From Timburyella sp030842085 (GTDB lineage Bacteria > Bacillota > Clostridia > Oscillospirales > Acutalibacteraceae): 25,123 nucleotides of DNA. Under the pieces are notes generated by a model. The model ran no database searches and had not been told where the DNA came from. It saw nothing but the letters and a program-made list of their open reading frames with translations. Shown piece after piece: positions 1-7,094 of the stretch; position 1 is the stretch's first letter, and every line of letters begins with the position of its first letter. Made by a program: the position numbers and the translations under genes. The stretch covers positions 1 to 25,123 of the forward strand of contig JAUUSE010000024.1 in the NCBI GenBank assembly GCA_030842085.1, given 5' to 3'.

Positions 1-94
1 TCTGTGCTAAATTTAGCGAATCTATAGGGCCTACTACAACATTCCCGTTTTCTTCGACCGCTTCATACAGCGGCCTTGCTCCAGTCTTTATCAT
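1..94 (-). CDS. 5' end of an unidentified gene (partial)
   Basis: An open frame of 31 codons runs off the left edge of the window. It begins with ATG at 94-92, reading MIKTGARPLYEAVEENG and continuing to the edge. An AGGTGA ribosome binding site lies about five bases upstream, which supports this start. The peptide has a mixed, soluble composition, with no signal peptide and no recognisable motif. I do not recognise the family. It is transcribed away from the DUF6062 gene. It is called coding because of the binding site, the uninterrupted frame and the codon pattern. Confidence 0.55.
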   Translation of the reverse strand, partial: MIKTGARPLYEAVEENGNVVVGPIDSLNLAQ

Positions 95-485
95 AAATAT
101 CACCTGTTTTTATACGTCTTGTGATTATTCTAAAGCCGGACAGCTGCCCGGTCTTGTGTCATATAATTGACGTGCAGTACTTTCAGCCGGCAGTATTGCG
201 CTGCTTATCCGGCAATGCCGCCCAGCGCTTTCCTGCCGCAGATACTTAAAATGCCTATCAGCGTACTTATTACGTTTCGAAGATAAACGACATTTTCGCT
301 TAATCGTGTCGTTTCCTCTCTCATCTGTTGCTGCTATTTATATGTTCGCCGTTTATATATATCTGATATGTATTATTCATGGACCTTTCCTAATCACGCC
401 GATTATTTGCATTGCCACATTCATTTCTACTATTATAACATATTTATGCTATAATGTATATATTAAGAGATTAAGGAGAAAAAAT
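95..485. other. Intergenic region upstream of the DUF6062 gene
   Basis: This stretch separates two divergent genes. An open frame continues upstream of the DUF6062 start to a GTG at 306 and would encode two hydrophobic segments. However, a TATAAT box (450-455) and a strong AGGAGA ribosome binding site (474-479) lie inside it, so I treat it as the noncoding promoter region. Several GC-rich imperfect inverted repeats (GCCGG-type) occur between about 135 and 240. No other gene is visible. Confidence 0.5.
450..455 (+). promoter_or_regulatory. -10 box for the DUF6062 gene
   Basis: A perfect TATAAT lies about 30 bases upstream of the ATG at 486. No convincing -35 box is seen at 16-18 bp spacing, so the promoter call rests on the -10 box and its position. 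Confidence 0.4.
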
Positions 486-1175
486 ATGAAACAGGATATA
501 ACTACCATTCCAATAAGCGAAGTATTGGAGCAGACCGACGGCTGCTTTGTCTGCCGAATGCGCAAAATGCTGGAAAAGCGCGCGCTGGAATATGCATCCG
601 GCTCGGCAATGATGGAGCCGGACGTCCGCATAAAAATGAACAACTTGGGATTTTGCGCCTATCATTTTAAAAAAATGGACGAGACCAGCGGACGGCTTCC
701 CTTTGGACTTGTACTTAAAAGCCATATAGAGCATATAGAAAGCAAAGTATCAAGTGGGAATATGAATGCGAAAAAGGCCGAAAAGGCCGCCTATAAATGC
801 GCTGATATAAATTCCACCTGCTTTGTCTGCAATAAAATTGAGTGGGCAATGTCGCGCATGATAAAAACATTTTTTAAAAAGTACGCTGATGAAAGAGACT
901 TAAGGAATATGTTTGCCTCCCAGCAGTTTATGTGTCTTCCACACTATTCGCTGCTTTTAGAGGAGGGCAAAAAAGAGCTTAATAAGAAAACATACGAGGA
1001 GTTTTGCAGTACAGCGGGAGACATGCTGAAAAAATATCTCAAAACCCTTGAAGAGGATGTTACTGTTTTCTGCAATATGTTTGATTACCGCAACAGCGGA
1101 GGAGATGTGGATAACAGCCGCGGCGAAGGAGCAATATCACGCGCTATTGAATTTTTAGGCGGAGACTTTTTCTAA
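486..1175 (+). CDS. DUF6062 family protein with two Cys/His modules
   Basis: This is a 229-residue soluble protein resembling the uncharacterised DUF6062 family of Firmicutes, which typically starts with a short IPI/IPV segment followed by a CxxC pair. The sequence shows two copies of the same ligand pattern: C20-x2-C23 with C57-x2-H60, and C112-x2-C115 with C150-x2-H153. This suggests an internal duplication, and I infer that each half binds one metal ion, probably zinc. No catalytic motif is visible. The start is ATG 486, preceded by AGGAGA at 474-479 with a six-base gap. A longer GTG-initiated version from 306 would add two membrane helices but would read through the promoter. The gene has its own promoter and no operon partner downstream. 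The function is unknown. Confidence 0.8.
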   Translation: MKQDITTIPISEVLEQTDGCFVCRMRKMLEKRALEYASGSAMMEPDVRIKMNNLGFCAYHFKKMDETSGRLPFGLVLKSHIEHIESKVSSGNMNAKKAEKAAYKCADINSTCFVCNKIEWAMSRMIKTFFKKYADERDLRNMFASQQFMCLPHYSLLLEEGKKELNKKTYEEFCSTAGDMLKKYLKTLEEDVTVFCNMFDYRNSGGDVDNSRGEGAISRAIEFLGGDFF

Positions 1176-1362
1176 GCCTAATTCTAAAGCGGTGATTGAT
1201 ATAGATTATAAAATGGCAAAGAGCAAGATTACATATTTGTCACAGTAATCAGCCTACAGAAGTATGTAAAGATATTAATACTTTTAGTAAATTAACATAA
1301 AATAAAATTTTGCAACTAAAGTTGAAACAAAAATAGCCTTGTCCAGCTTGAAACGTGGAAAT

Positions 1363-1392
1363 TTATCAACATTATTAACAGAGTTTTCCACA
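1363..1392 (+). promoter_or_regulatory. Cluster of three DnaA-box-like nonamers
   Basis: TTATCAACA (1363-1371), TTATTAACA (1372-1380) and TTTTCCACA (1384-1392) stand in the same orientation. The first and third each match the consensus TTATCCACA at eight of nine positions, and the middle one at seven. Neither dnaA nor dnaN is in the window, so this could be a DnaA titration or regulatory site, an outlying origin segment, or chance in AT-rich DNA. Confidence 0.35.
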
Positions 1393-1502
1393 TAGCTTAT
1401 GTCAACTTGTCCCAATACGCTGAGTTGATGTAAAAATTTTCCAGATAATGACATTCATATAACTAATTCTTGGTAAACAAGTAAGTAAATAAAATTAAAA
1501 TA

Positions 1503-1539
1503 AGAATCCGGAAAGTGTAAATATTACTTTCCGGATTCT
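1503..1539 (-). terminator. Perfect 14-bp hairpin, possible leftward terminator
   Basis: The arms 1503-1516 and 1526-1539 are perfectly complementary (AGAATCCGGAAAGT) around a nine-base loop. Read leftward, the stem is followed by a T-rich run (TTATTTTAATTTTATTT), as in a rho-independent terminator. Read rightward there is no T tract. It lies about 210 bp beyond the stop of the leftward gene at 1753. Confidence 0.45.
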
Positions 1540-1752
1540 ATTGATGTAAAGATGTAATTTTCAGAGTCTGCCGCAACGGATGAAAAGCTTTTAGACAGTT
1601 TTATTTTTAAGAAAGTAGTTAAATGTGGGAAATATTGAGCGCCACTACTTATATTTAAGTCTACGCGCGGCGTAACCTGAGAATACAATTAGTATCTTTT
1701 AATCAGCGGTAGTTTATGATTAAAGCTTTAAATCTTGCCGCTTAATTAACCA

Positions 1753-2052
1753 TTAAAACAGAGATGATAAGGCAACTCCAAGTATTATTCCTGTAGCACA
1801 TATAAGTGCCGAAGCGATTAAGCGTAAAAATCGCCGCCTGCGCAGCATAGCCATTCTGCTGAGATTTCGCGCCTGAACACGTCTTGCAGATTCCGGTTCG
1901 CCCATGCGCCCTATGGCTTTTTTGGCTTCTCCTTTAAGTTTTTCATATGGTACAGAGGTGAACTCTGGCCGTATAACGAGCAACGCCCGCTCAAAGTACC
2001 GGCTTCCGGTATCATTTACCTCTATAAACTGCTTATTTACACCCTTTATCAT
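1753..2052 (-). CDS. Small single-pass membrane protein of unknown function
   Basis: This is a 99-residue protein. Residues 1-65 are polar and charged. A very basic stretch (MLRRRRFLR) precedes one hydrophobic helix of about 20 residues (SALICATGIILGVALSS) at the extreme C-terminus. This layout predicts a tail-anchored protein with its bulk in the cytoplasm. The start is ATG at 2052, with a GGGGG-type binding site just upstream; the surface-protein gene at 23697 has a similar one. I do not recognise the family. The gene stands alone between the DnaA-box-like region and the GNAT gene. The ordered polar-basic-hydrophobic layout makes a chance frame unlikely. Confidence 0.6.
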   Translation of the reverse strand: MIKGVNKQFIEVNDTGSRYFERALLVIRPEFTSVPYEKLKGEAKKAIGRMGEPESARRVQARNLSRMAMLRRRRFLRLIASALICATGIILGVALSSLF

Positions 2053-2377
2053 ATAAACCCCCGAAACATAAGCGTTATTATAATTATCGGCAGATATTTT
2101 AAATTATAATCAAAGCGGCGCGCTTTTATATAAAAATACTTATTTGCTAAACACAAATTGGGCGATTAAGACAATGTACAAAAAGGATGATGCAGGCTGT
2201 TGACAATGAAAATCCGACGCTTATAAGCTGCTGTGTTTTGCTCTAAGTTTAACATTATAATGTCCAAATTAAAAATGCCGTTTATTGAATGCTTTTAATG
2301 AACAATCAAAACGGCTTTAAATATATTGTGCAAAAATAAAGGCTAGCTATAAAAGTCAAGAAATAAAACGGAAAAAG
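2053..2377. other. Intergenic region between two leftward genes
   Basis: AT-rich, with no supported gene. It contains the probable terminator of the GNAT gene (2271-2315). No clear promoter was identified for the small membrane protein gene at 2052. Confidence 0.4.
2271..2315 (-). terminator. Rho-independent terminator of the GNAT gene
   Basis: Leftward, GCCGTTT (2315-2309) pairs with AAACGGC (2283-2277), with partial pairing continuing inward. The stem is followed by the T-rich tail ATTTTTAATTT. It lies about 60 bases after the GNAT stop codon. Confidence 0.5.
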
Positions 2378-2800
2378 TTAAAAAGAGAGTGTGCAGAGAT
2401 AGCGAATAACGCCGGGATATTTTTCACCTAAGGATTTTATGGCAAATCCGTATTTGCGGTAGAAGCCGACGGCAGAATCATCTGTTTCAGCTTTTAATAT
2501 GCTGCAGTTAAGTCTGTTCGCTGCGAAAGAGATTAGCTTAGATGCAATTCCTTTACATCTATGATGCGGATCAGTAGCAATGCTCATAATTTCAAAAACT
2601 TGGCCGCCAATCCGCTTAAGAATAATCACGCCGAAAATATAGCCATTGTCATCCCAGGCAAAAGAGAAAGTATCCCTGTCCAACTCATATTTTTCAGCAA
2701 GGGCATGCAGCTTTTCCTCAGTTGGCATGTACTGACTATGAGCAATTACAGCTAAAATACGCGGGTCGTGCAGGTTGTTTTTAACATCAATAATGTTCAT
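2378..2800 (-). CDS. GNAT-family N-acetyltransferase
   Basis: This 140-residue protein has the length and layout of a minimal single-domain GCN5-related acetyltransferase, which moves an acetyl group from acetyl-CoA to an amine. The acetyl-CoA pyrophosphate loop (motif A) is seen in SIATDPHHRCKGIASKLI, where R81-x2-G84-x-A corresponds to the (Q/R)xxGx(G/A) signature on the strand-helix turn. Motif B is visible as DSAVGFYRKYGF (about 108-119), the usual tyrosine-containing C-terminal segment. The substrate cannot be read from the sequence. The start is ATG 2800, behind an AGAGAGGG-like binding site. A leftward TATAAT at 2861-2856 is its likely -10 box. It is apparently monocistronic. Confidence 0.85.
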   Translation of the reverse strand: MNIIDVKNNLHDPRILAVIAHSQYMPTEEKLHALAEKYELDRDTFSFAWDDNGYIFGVIILKRIGGQVFEIMSIATDPHHRCKGIASKLISFAANRLNCSILKAETDDSAVGFYRKYGFAIKSLGEKYPGVIRYLCTLSF

Positions 2801-3201
2801 GTGTTTCCCTCTCTTGCCTTTTTCGGCGCCGTCATTACCAAAAAACCGTAAATATATTATACACGGCTTAAAACAAAATTTAACAGTAAAATGATATTGT
2901 CATACAGCATTTTTACATGCGGCAAAGCTTAGCCGTTTAGCATATGAGATTTGGCGGAAATTGCATTAAATTTTAAGCGCAATCAATGGGAAAAAATACC
3001 ATACAGGCACAAAATTCTGAAATAAGCGGGAAAAATCAGCAGCGTTGCAAAAAGCAGCGATAATATTTTATTATTATCTTCTTTTTTCAATATTAATGTG
3101 TTATAATACCAGTATATAGTTGTTAAAATGCGGAAATATATCAAAAAATCAATATATGCAGTTAAAATGATGATATATTATCAATATACGGAGGTATTTG
3201 C
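2801..3201. other. Divergent intergenic region between the GNAT gene and rlmB
   Basis: AT-rich and gene-free. It holds a leftward -10 box (2861-2856) for the GNAT gene and a rightward extended -10 promoter (3099-3107) for rlmB. No further conserved structure was recognised. Confidence 0.4.
3099..3107 (+). promoter_or_regulatory. Extended -10 promoter of the rlmB operon
   Basis: TGTTATAAT matches the extended -10 pattern TGnTATAAT. The -35 region is poor, as is common for extended -10 promoters. It gives a leader of roughly 90 bases before the TTG start of rlmB. Confidence 0.5.
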
Positions 3202-3948
3202 TTGAAGCGTGATTTTACTAATATAATTGTCGGCAAAAACGCCGTATTGGAAGCATTAAAATCCGGCCGCGCGGCCGACAGCTTGTACGTTTCGTCAATA
3301 CAGGGCTCAAATACGGCGTCATCGATACTTAAAGAGTGCAAAAAGCGCGGCATACCGGTAAAAAAGACGGATGTGCGCAAACTGGATGAAATGTCGGGCG
3401 GCGCAGTACATCAGGGGGTTGTTTTAACAATACCTGCGGTGGAGTACAGCACGCTTGACGATATTTTTGAATTAAGCAAACAGCGCGGTGAAAATCCGCT
3501 TATAGTCATATGCGACGGCATAGAGGACCCTCACAATTTAGGCGCTATAATTCGTTCGGCTGAATTAGCCGGCGCGCACGGCGTCATAATACCTAAGCGC
3601 CGCAGCGTAGGGCTTAATCATACAGTTGCAAAGGCGGCATGCGGCGCGCTGGAGTATATTCCTGTATGCAGGGTGACAAATATAACGTCCGTTATAGACG
3701 AGCTTAAGTCAAAGGGCGTATGGATTTATGCCGCAGACATGGGCGGCAAGGCGGTATATGAAGAAGATATGAAAGGGCCGGCAGCGATTGTAATAGGTGC
3801 TGAGGGCGAGGGAATAAGCCGGCTTGTAAAAGAGCACTGCGACGTTACGGTATCTATACCAATGTCTGGCAAAATAGGCTCGCTTAATGCATCTGTAGCG
3901 GCCGGTATAATTTTATTTGAGATAAAGCGACAGCGTGATATGGCTTAA
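3202..3948 (+). CDS. rlmB: TrmH/SpoU-family 23S rRNA (guanosine-2'-O)-methyltransferase, RlmB type
   Basis: This 248-residue protein resembles RlmB, which uses S-adenosylmethionine to methylate the ribose of a conserved guanosine in 23S rRNA (G2251 in E. coli). The N-terminal substrate-binding domain (about 1-75, starting near IIVGKNAVLEAL) is followed by a SPOUT domain with its three motifs: DPHNLGAIIRSAE (109-121, catalytic N112 and R118), IGAEGEGISRL (198-208) and SLNASVAAG (227-235), which form the trefoil knot that binds SAM. The start is TTG at 3202, chosen because GGAGG at 3190-3194 is spaced seven bases away. The membrane pseudo-ATPase gene follows after 27 bases, so the two are probably co-transcribed. 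Choosing RlmB rather than another SpoU paralogue rests on length and N-terminal similarity. Confidence 0.88.
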   Translation: MKRDFTNIIVGKNAVLEALKSGRAADSLYVSSIQGSNTASSILKECKKRGIPVKKTDVRKLDEMSGGAVHQGVVLTIPAVEYSTLDDIFELSKQRGENPLIVICDGIEDPHNLGAIIRSAELAGAHGVIIPKRRSVGLNHTVAKAACGALEYIPVCRVTNITSVIDELKSKGVWIYAADMGGKAVYEEDMKGPAAIVIGAEGEGISRLVKEHCDVTVSIPMSGKIGSLNASVAAGIILFEIKRQRDMA

Positions 3949-3975
3949 AATAAGAGTTTTTATTGTAAGGAGAGA

Positions 3976-6825
3976 ATGGTTTTGGGCGCCAATGATAAAA
4001 ACAACGGCGGATATTCTATAGAGGACATATTGGAAGAAGTCCGCCGCATGAGAAAAGAGCAGACAAAAAAGCCGGGCGGCGTGGACAGGCCTAAGCAGAG
4101 TCCCAATGCTCAGGGCTCTGTTTCGCGTGACGTTAGCGCTGCCGGTAAGAAAGAATTAAACAATGTATCTAAGCCTCAAACGGAAGATATGCTAAAAAAA
4201 TCTGGGAGCGCTGCCGGCTCGAAAGATAAAGAGATACAAAATATACATAAATTGCAAAAAAAATTACCGCAGGACAAAGCTTCAGAGATCGAATCTGCGT
4301 CAAAGCGTCCGGCGGAGGGTATGATGAATACATCTGTACCTAAAGCTCCAAAAGCCATTCCTCAGCACAGAGAAGATTCTAAAAGCAGTGAACCGTCTAA
4401 AGCTAATAATGTAAAAAAAGAAGCCGAGTCGCCCAAGACTGGTATACGAAGGCTCGACAGATTTTTAATATCAGGCGGCGGCCATTCGTGGGATGGCAGC
4501 GCGTCAAACAACATAGCGCCGCATGCCCTTACTCCTGATGAGCTCATGAAATCTTCGCATGGTGAGCAAAAGGAGCGCGCTGGCATAGATAATGGCAGAA
4601 GAAATGACAGCATTATACGCAAAGCGGCGCTTGATGGACTTATTAATTCTGACAGCGATGAAATAAGCAGGAAGACAAAAAAAGACAAGAGAGCAGAAAA
4701 TCAAAAGAGAAAGAACATAAGCGGACAATTACCGCAAAATAATGCAGAGAATATAAATAATACACAAGATGGATTTATAAGCGAGCGTATGTCTGAGCGG
4801 CCAGCTGGTGAGAGCGGGAGAAAAAATTTACAGACTTTGCGTGGTAATAATTTTAATACTTCTGACCGCAGCACGACTATGATTGATAATGAGCAGCGGC
4901 TGCGTGGCACGAACGGACATACGCAGGCGTTTAGTATCGATGGCTCGTCAGCAGGCACGTCGCGCTATGGTGCGCATGCAAAAAGTGACGTTTCGCCGGA
5001 GACGAGGGTGATTGGCGATATAAATCCTGGCGCCAGGAAAGTGCCTTCGGCTTTGCACCCGTCAAAGCGTAAAATTCCGGCGGGCGGGCTTGATTATGGC
5101 CTTCCGATGACAAGCGATGACAATGATTATAATACGATAGGCGATGCTCAGCACATACGTCTTGGACTGGACAGAAAAAAGTCACGTCTTGGACTGAGGG
5201 CGGCTATAACTTTTATACTTTTCTGCGCATCGGCGCTGCTTTCGGTGTTTGACTTTTTTGGTTATCCGTTTGACTGGATAACTCCGAGTGTTTACTTGCT
5301 GATAAATATTGCGCTTTTGGCGGCAGCAGTTATAGTAAATATTACCGACATTATAAAAGTCGTTAAGATTTTTGTACTTAAGGCGACGGCCGCTTCCGCA
5401 TCGGCGCTTGCGGTAATAGCGGCACTTGCCAATGCAATAGTACTGTATTTTGCCGGCAGTGCACCTGCGGGTGGGTATCAATTATTTACTGCTGCGGCGA
5501 TGCTTGCGCTGTTTTTCACGGTAATGGCGGAATATATAAATGTATCGCGCGTACGCAGCAATTTTGAGATAATAGCGAACGTTGATGAGAAAAGCGCGGC
5601 GTTTACAATGGATGACGAATATGCGCAGGAGCTTGCCGGAGATGAAGAGCTTGGCGGTGCGCTTGTCTGCGGCGTAAAGAAAACAATAAATATCAGAGGC
5701 TTTTTGAAAAACTCATTTAAAGATGATCCGACGGACTCTGTATGCAACGTATTGGTGCCGATTATACTGCTTATATCGATTGTAGCAGCGCTTATGATGT
5801 CGGTGCTGGACAGGACGGCGGCATCAGCTATAACAGTATTTACATCTGTAATAACGGTAAGCGTTCCGTTAAGCTCATCATTGCTTACTGCAATGCAGCT
5901 CAGCTCAGCTTCGAAAAAGCTGAGGGAGGAATATGGCACGCTGGCTGGTTACAGCGCAGTGGAGCAGTACAAGGACGTAAACGCAGTTATGATGGATTCG
6001 ACGGACCTGTTTCCGTCAGGCAGTCTGCATTTACACAGCATAAAAAATTTTGGCACTGTTGAAGTTGATAAAGCTATACTTATGGCGGCGGCGGCTTCGG
6101 TAGCCTGCGGCGGTACGTTAGCGGACCTTTTTGATTCTGTGATAGAGGGACGGCATAGTATACTTCCTAAGGTAGACGCCATAAGATATGAAAGCGGCCG
6201 CGGTATTGTGTCGACAATAAACGGTGCAGAAATAAAATTGGGCAGCCGCGAGATGATGGAGCACTATTCGATACCCGTACCATCGGCTGCGGCCGAGAGA
6301 AAGATAAAACAGCGCGGCGCCTATGCTTTATATCTTTCGGTTGGCAAGAACTTAGCGGCGATGTTTATTGTCAGCTATGACATAGACGATGATATAATGT
6401 ATCGCTTAAACGAGCTGATACATGCAGGTGCAAATCTTATTATACATACGCGCGACCCGCTTATTACATCTGAGATGCTGGGCAACAGCTTCAAATTGCC
6501 GGAAAACTGCATACGTATACTTGACGATGAGACTGGAAAAATATACAGGGCCGTATCAAAGCCATCATCGGATTTTTCTTCGACGATAATAGGCAGGGGA
6601 AATATAGCGTCGCTTTGCCATGCGTTAGTGTCATGTTTTAAGCTTCACGGTAATATAACCTTTGGCAAGATAGCGCAGCTTATAGCCGTTATAATGGCCG
6701 TTGTCGTTGCTTTATTTGTATCATTTAATTATGGAGTATCGTCGTTTGGTGGAATACACCTCTTGATTTATCAGCTGGCCTGTGCGCTTATAATAATAGG
6801 CGGCACATCAATGCGCAGGACTTAG
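3976..6825 (+). CDS. Degenerate P-type-ATPase-like membrane protein with long disordered N-terminus
   Basis: This protein has 949 residues. Residues 1-400 are polar, low-complexity and probably disordered, apart from an acidic/basic helix at the N-terminus (YSIEDILEEVRRMRKEQ). From about residue 405 there are paired hydrophobic helices, a short soluble segment, another helix pair, then a cytoplasmic domain and a final helix pair, the topology of a P1B-type ATPase. The P-domain resembles that family but the motifs are lost. The DKTGT site is D674-S-T-D-L, TGD is T825-R-D827, the CPC position reads SVPLS, and no TGES actuator loop or GDGxND is found. I infer a non-pumping pseudoenzyme. ATG 3976 lies only two bases from AGGAGA (3968-3973). 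TTG 3982, in frame and eight bases away, is at least as likely a start. It follows rlmB in an apparent operon. Confidence 0.75.
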   Translation: MVLGANDKNNGGYSIEDILEEVRRMRKEQTKKPGGVDRPKQSPNAQGSVSRDVSAAGKKELNNVSKPQTEDMLKKSGSAAGSKDKEIQNIHKLQKKLPQDKASEIESASKRPAEGMMNTSVPKAPKAIPQHREDSKSSEPSKANNVKKEAESPKTGIRRLDRFLISGGGHSWDGSASNNIAPHALTPDELMKSSHGEQKERAGIDNGRRNDSIIRKAALDGLINSDSDEISRKTKKDKRAENQKRKNISGQLPQNNAENINNTQDGFISERMSERPAGESGRKNLQTLRGNNFNTSDRSTTMIDNEQRLRGTNGHTQAFSIDGSSAGTSRYGAHAKSDVSPETRVIGDINPGARKVPSALHPSKRKIPAGGLDYGLPMTSDDNDYNTIGDAQHIRLGLDRKKSRLGLRAAITFILFCASALLSVFDFFGYPFDWITPSVYLLINIALLAAAVIVNITDIIKVVKIFVLKATAASASALAVIAALANAIVLYFAGSAPAGGYQLFTAAAMLALFFTVMAEYINVSRVRSNFEIIANVDEKSAAFTMDDEYAQELAGDEELGGALVCGVKKTINIRGFLKNSFKDDPTDSVCNVLVPIILLISIVAALMMSVLDRTAASAITVFTSVITVSVPLSSSLLTAMQLSSASKKLREEYGTLAGYSAVEQYKDVNAVMMDSTDLFPSGSLHLHSIKNFGTVEVDKAILMAAAASVACGGTLADLFDSVIEGRHSILPKVDAIRYESGRGIVSTINGAEIKLGSREMMEHYSIPVPSAAAERKIKQRGAYALYLSVGKNLAAMFIVSYDIDDDIMYRLNELIHAGANLIIHTRDPLITSEMLGNSFKLPENCIRILDDETGKIYRAVSKPSSDFSSTIIGRGNIASLCHALVSCFKLHGNITFGKIAQLIAVIMAVVVALFVSFNYGVSSFGGIHLLIYQLACALIIIGGTSMRRT

Positions 6826-6865
6826 CACACATAGTTATAAATCTGTTTAAATATTTTAAAGTTAG

Positions 6866-6897
6866 TTATGCCGTTTGGCCTTAAGCCGGCGGCATAA
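6866..6897 (+). terminator. Hairpin after the pseudo-ATPase gene
   Basis: TTATGCCG (6866-6873) pairs perfectly with CGGCATAA (6890-6897), with a further GGC/GCC pairing inside the loop. It lies 40 bases after the stop codon. The downstream sequence (TATTTGATTG) is only moderately T-rich, so termination efficiency is uncertain. Confidence 0.5.
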
Positions 6898-6959
6898 TAT
6901 TTGATTGTGATAATATTAGATTTAATGAATAGGGTTTAAATTTATTTGATTATTAACAA

Positions 6960-6989
6960 TTGAAAAGTGCAAAACTGTTAATATATAAT
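6960..6989 (+). promoter_or_regulatory. Probable sigma-A promoter of the CAP lipoprotein gene
   Basis: TTGAAA (6960-6965) and TATAAT (6984-6989) are separated by 18 bp. The gene starts about 100 bases downstream. The -10 box sits at the edge of an alternating AT tract. Confidence 0.5.
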
Positions 6990-7004
6990 ATATATATATA
7001 TATA
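6988..7004. repeat. Alternating AT dinucleotide tract
   Basis: Seventeen bases of uninterrupted ATATAT immediately overlap and follow the -10 box at 6984-6989, in the presumed initiation region of the lipoprotein gene. Confidence 0.7.
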
Positions 7005-7094
7005 ATTTGTGCCTGTTTTTGATAGGAGAAATTGATTGTAGCAAATTAGAAAGAAAAATTTTGTTAAGAACTTTGTTTACGGGGAGATGCGTAA

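Larger units (their letters stand above)
1176..1752. other. 577-bp gene-free stretch with DnaA-box-like sites and a long hairpin
   Basis: No frame with a ribosome binding site was found on either strand. The sequence is AT-rich. It contains three nonamers close to the DnaA box (1363-1392) and a perfect 14-bp inverted repeat (1503-1539). A weaker inverted repeat (about 1698-1748) lies just beyond the stop codon of the leftward gene at 1753 and could end that transcript. Confidence 0.5.

Noticed and set aside
306..485. GTG-initiated extension of the DUF6062 gene
   Set aside because: A TATAAT box and a strong, well-spaced AGGAGA precede the ATG at 486, and the family starts at the MKQDITTIPI-type N-terminus.
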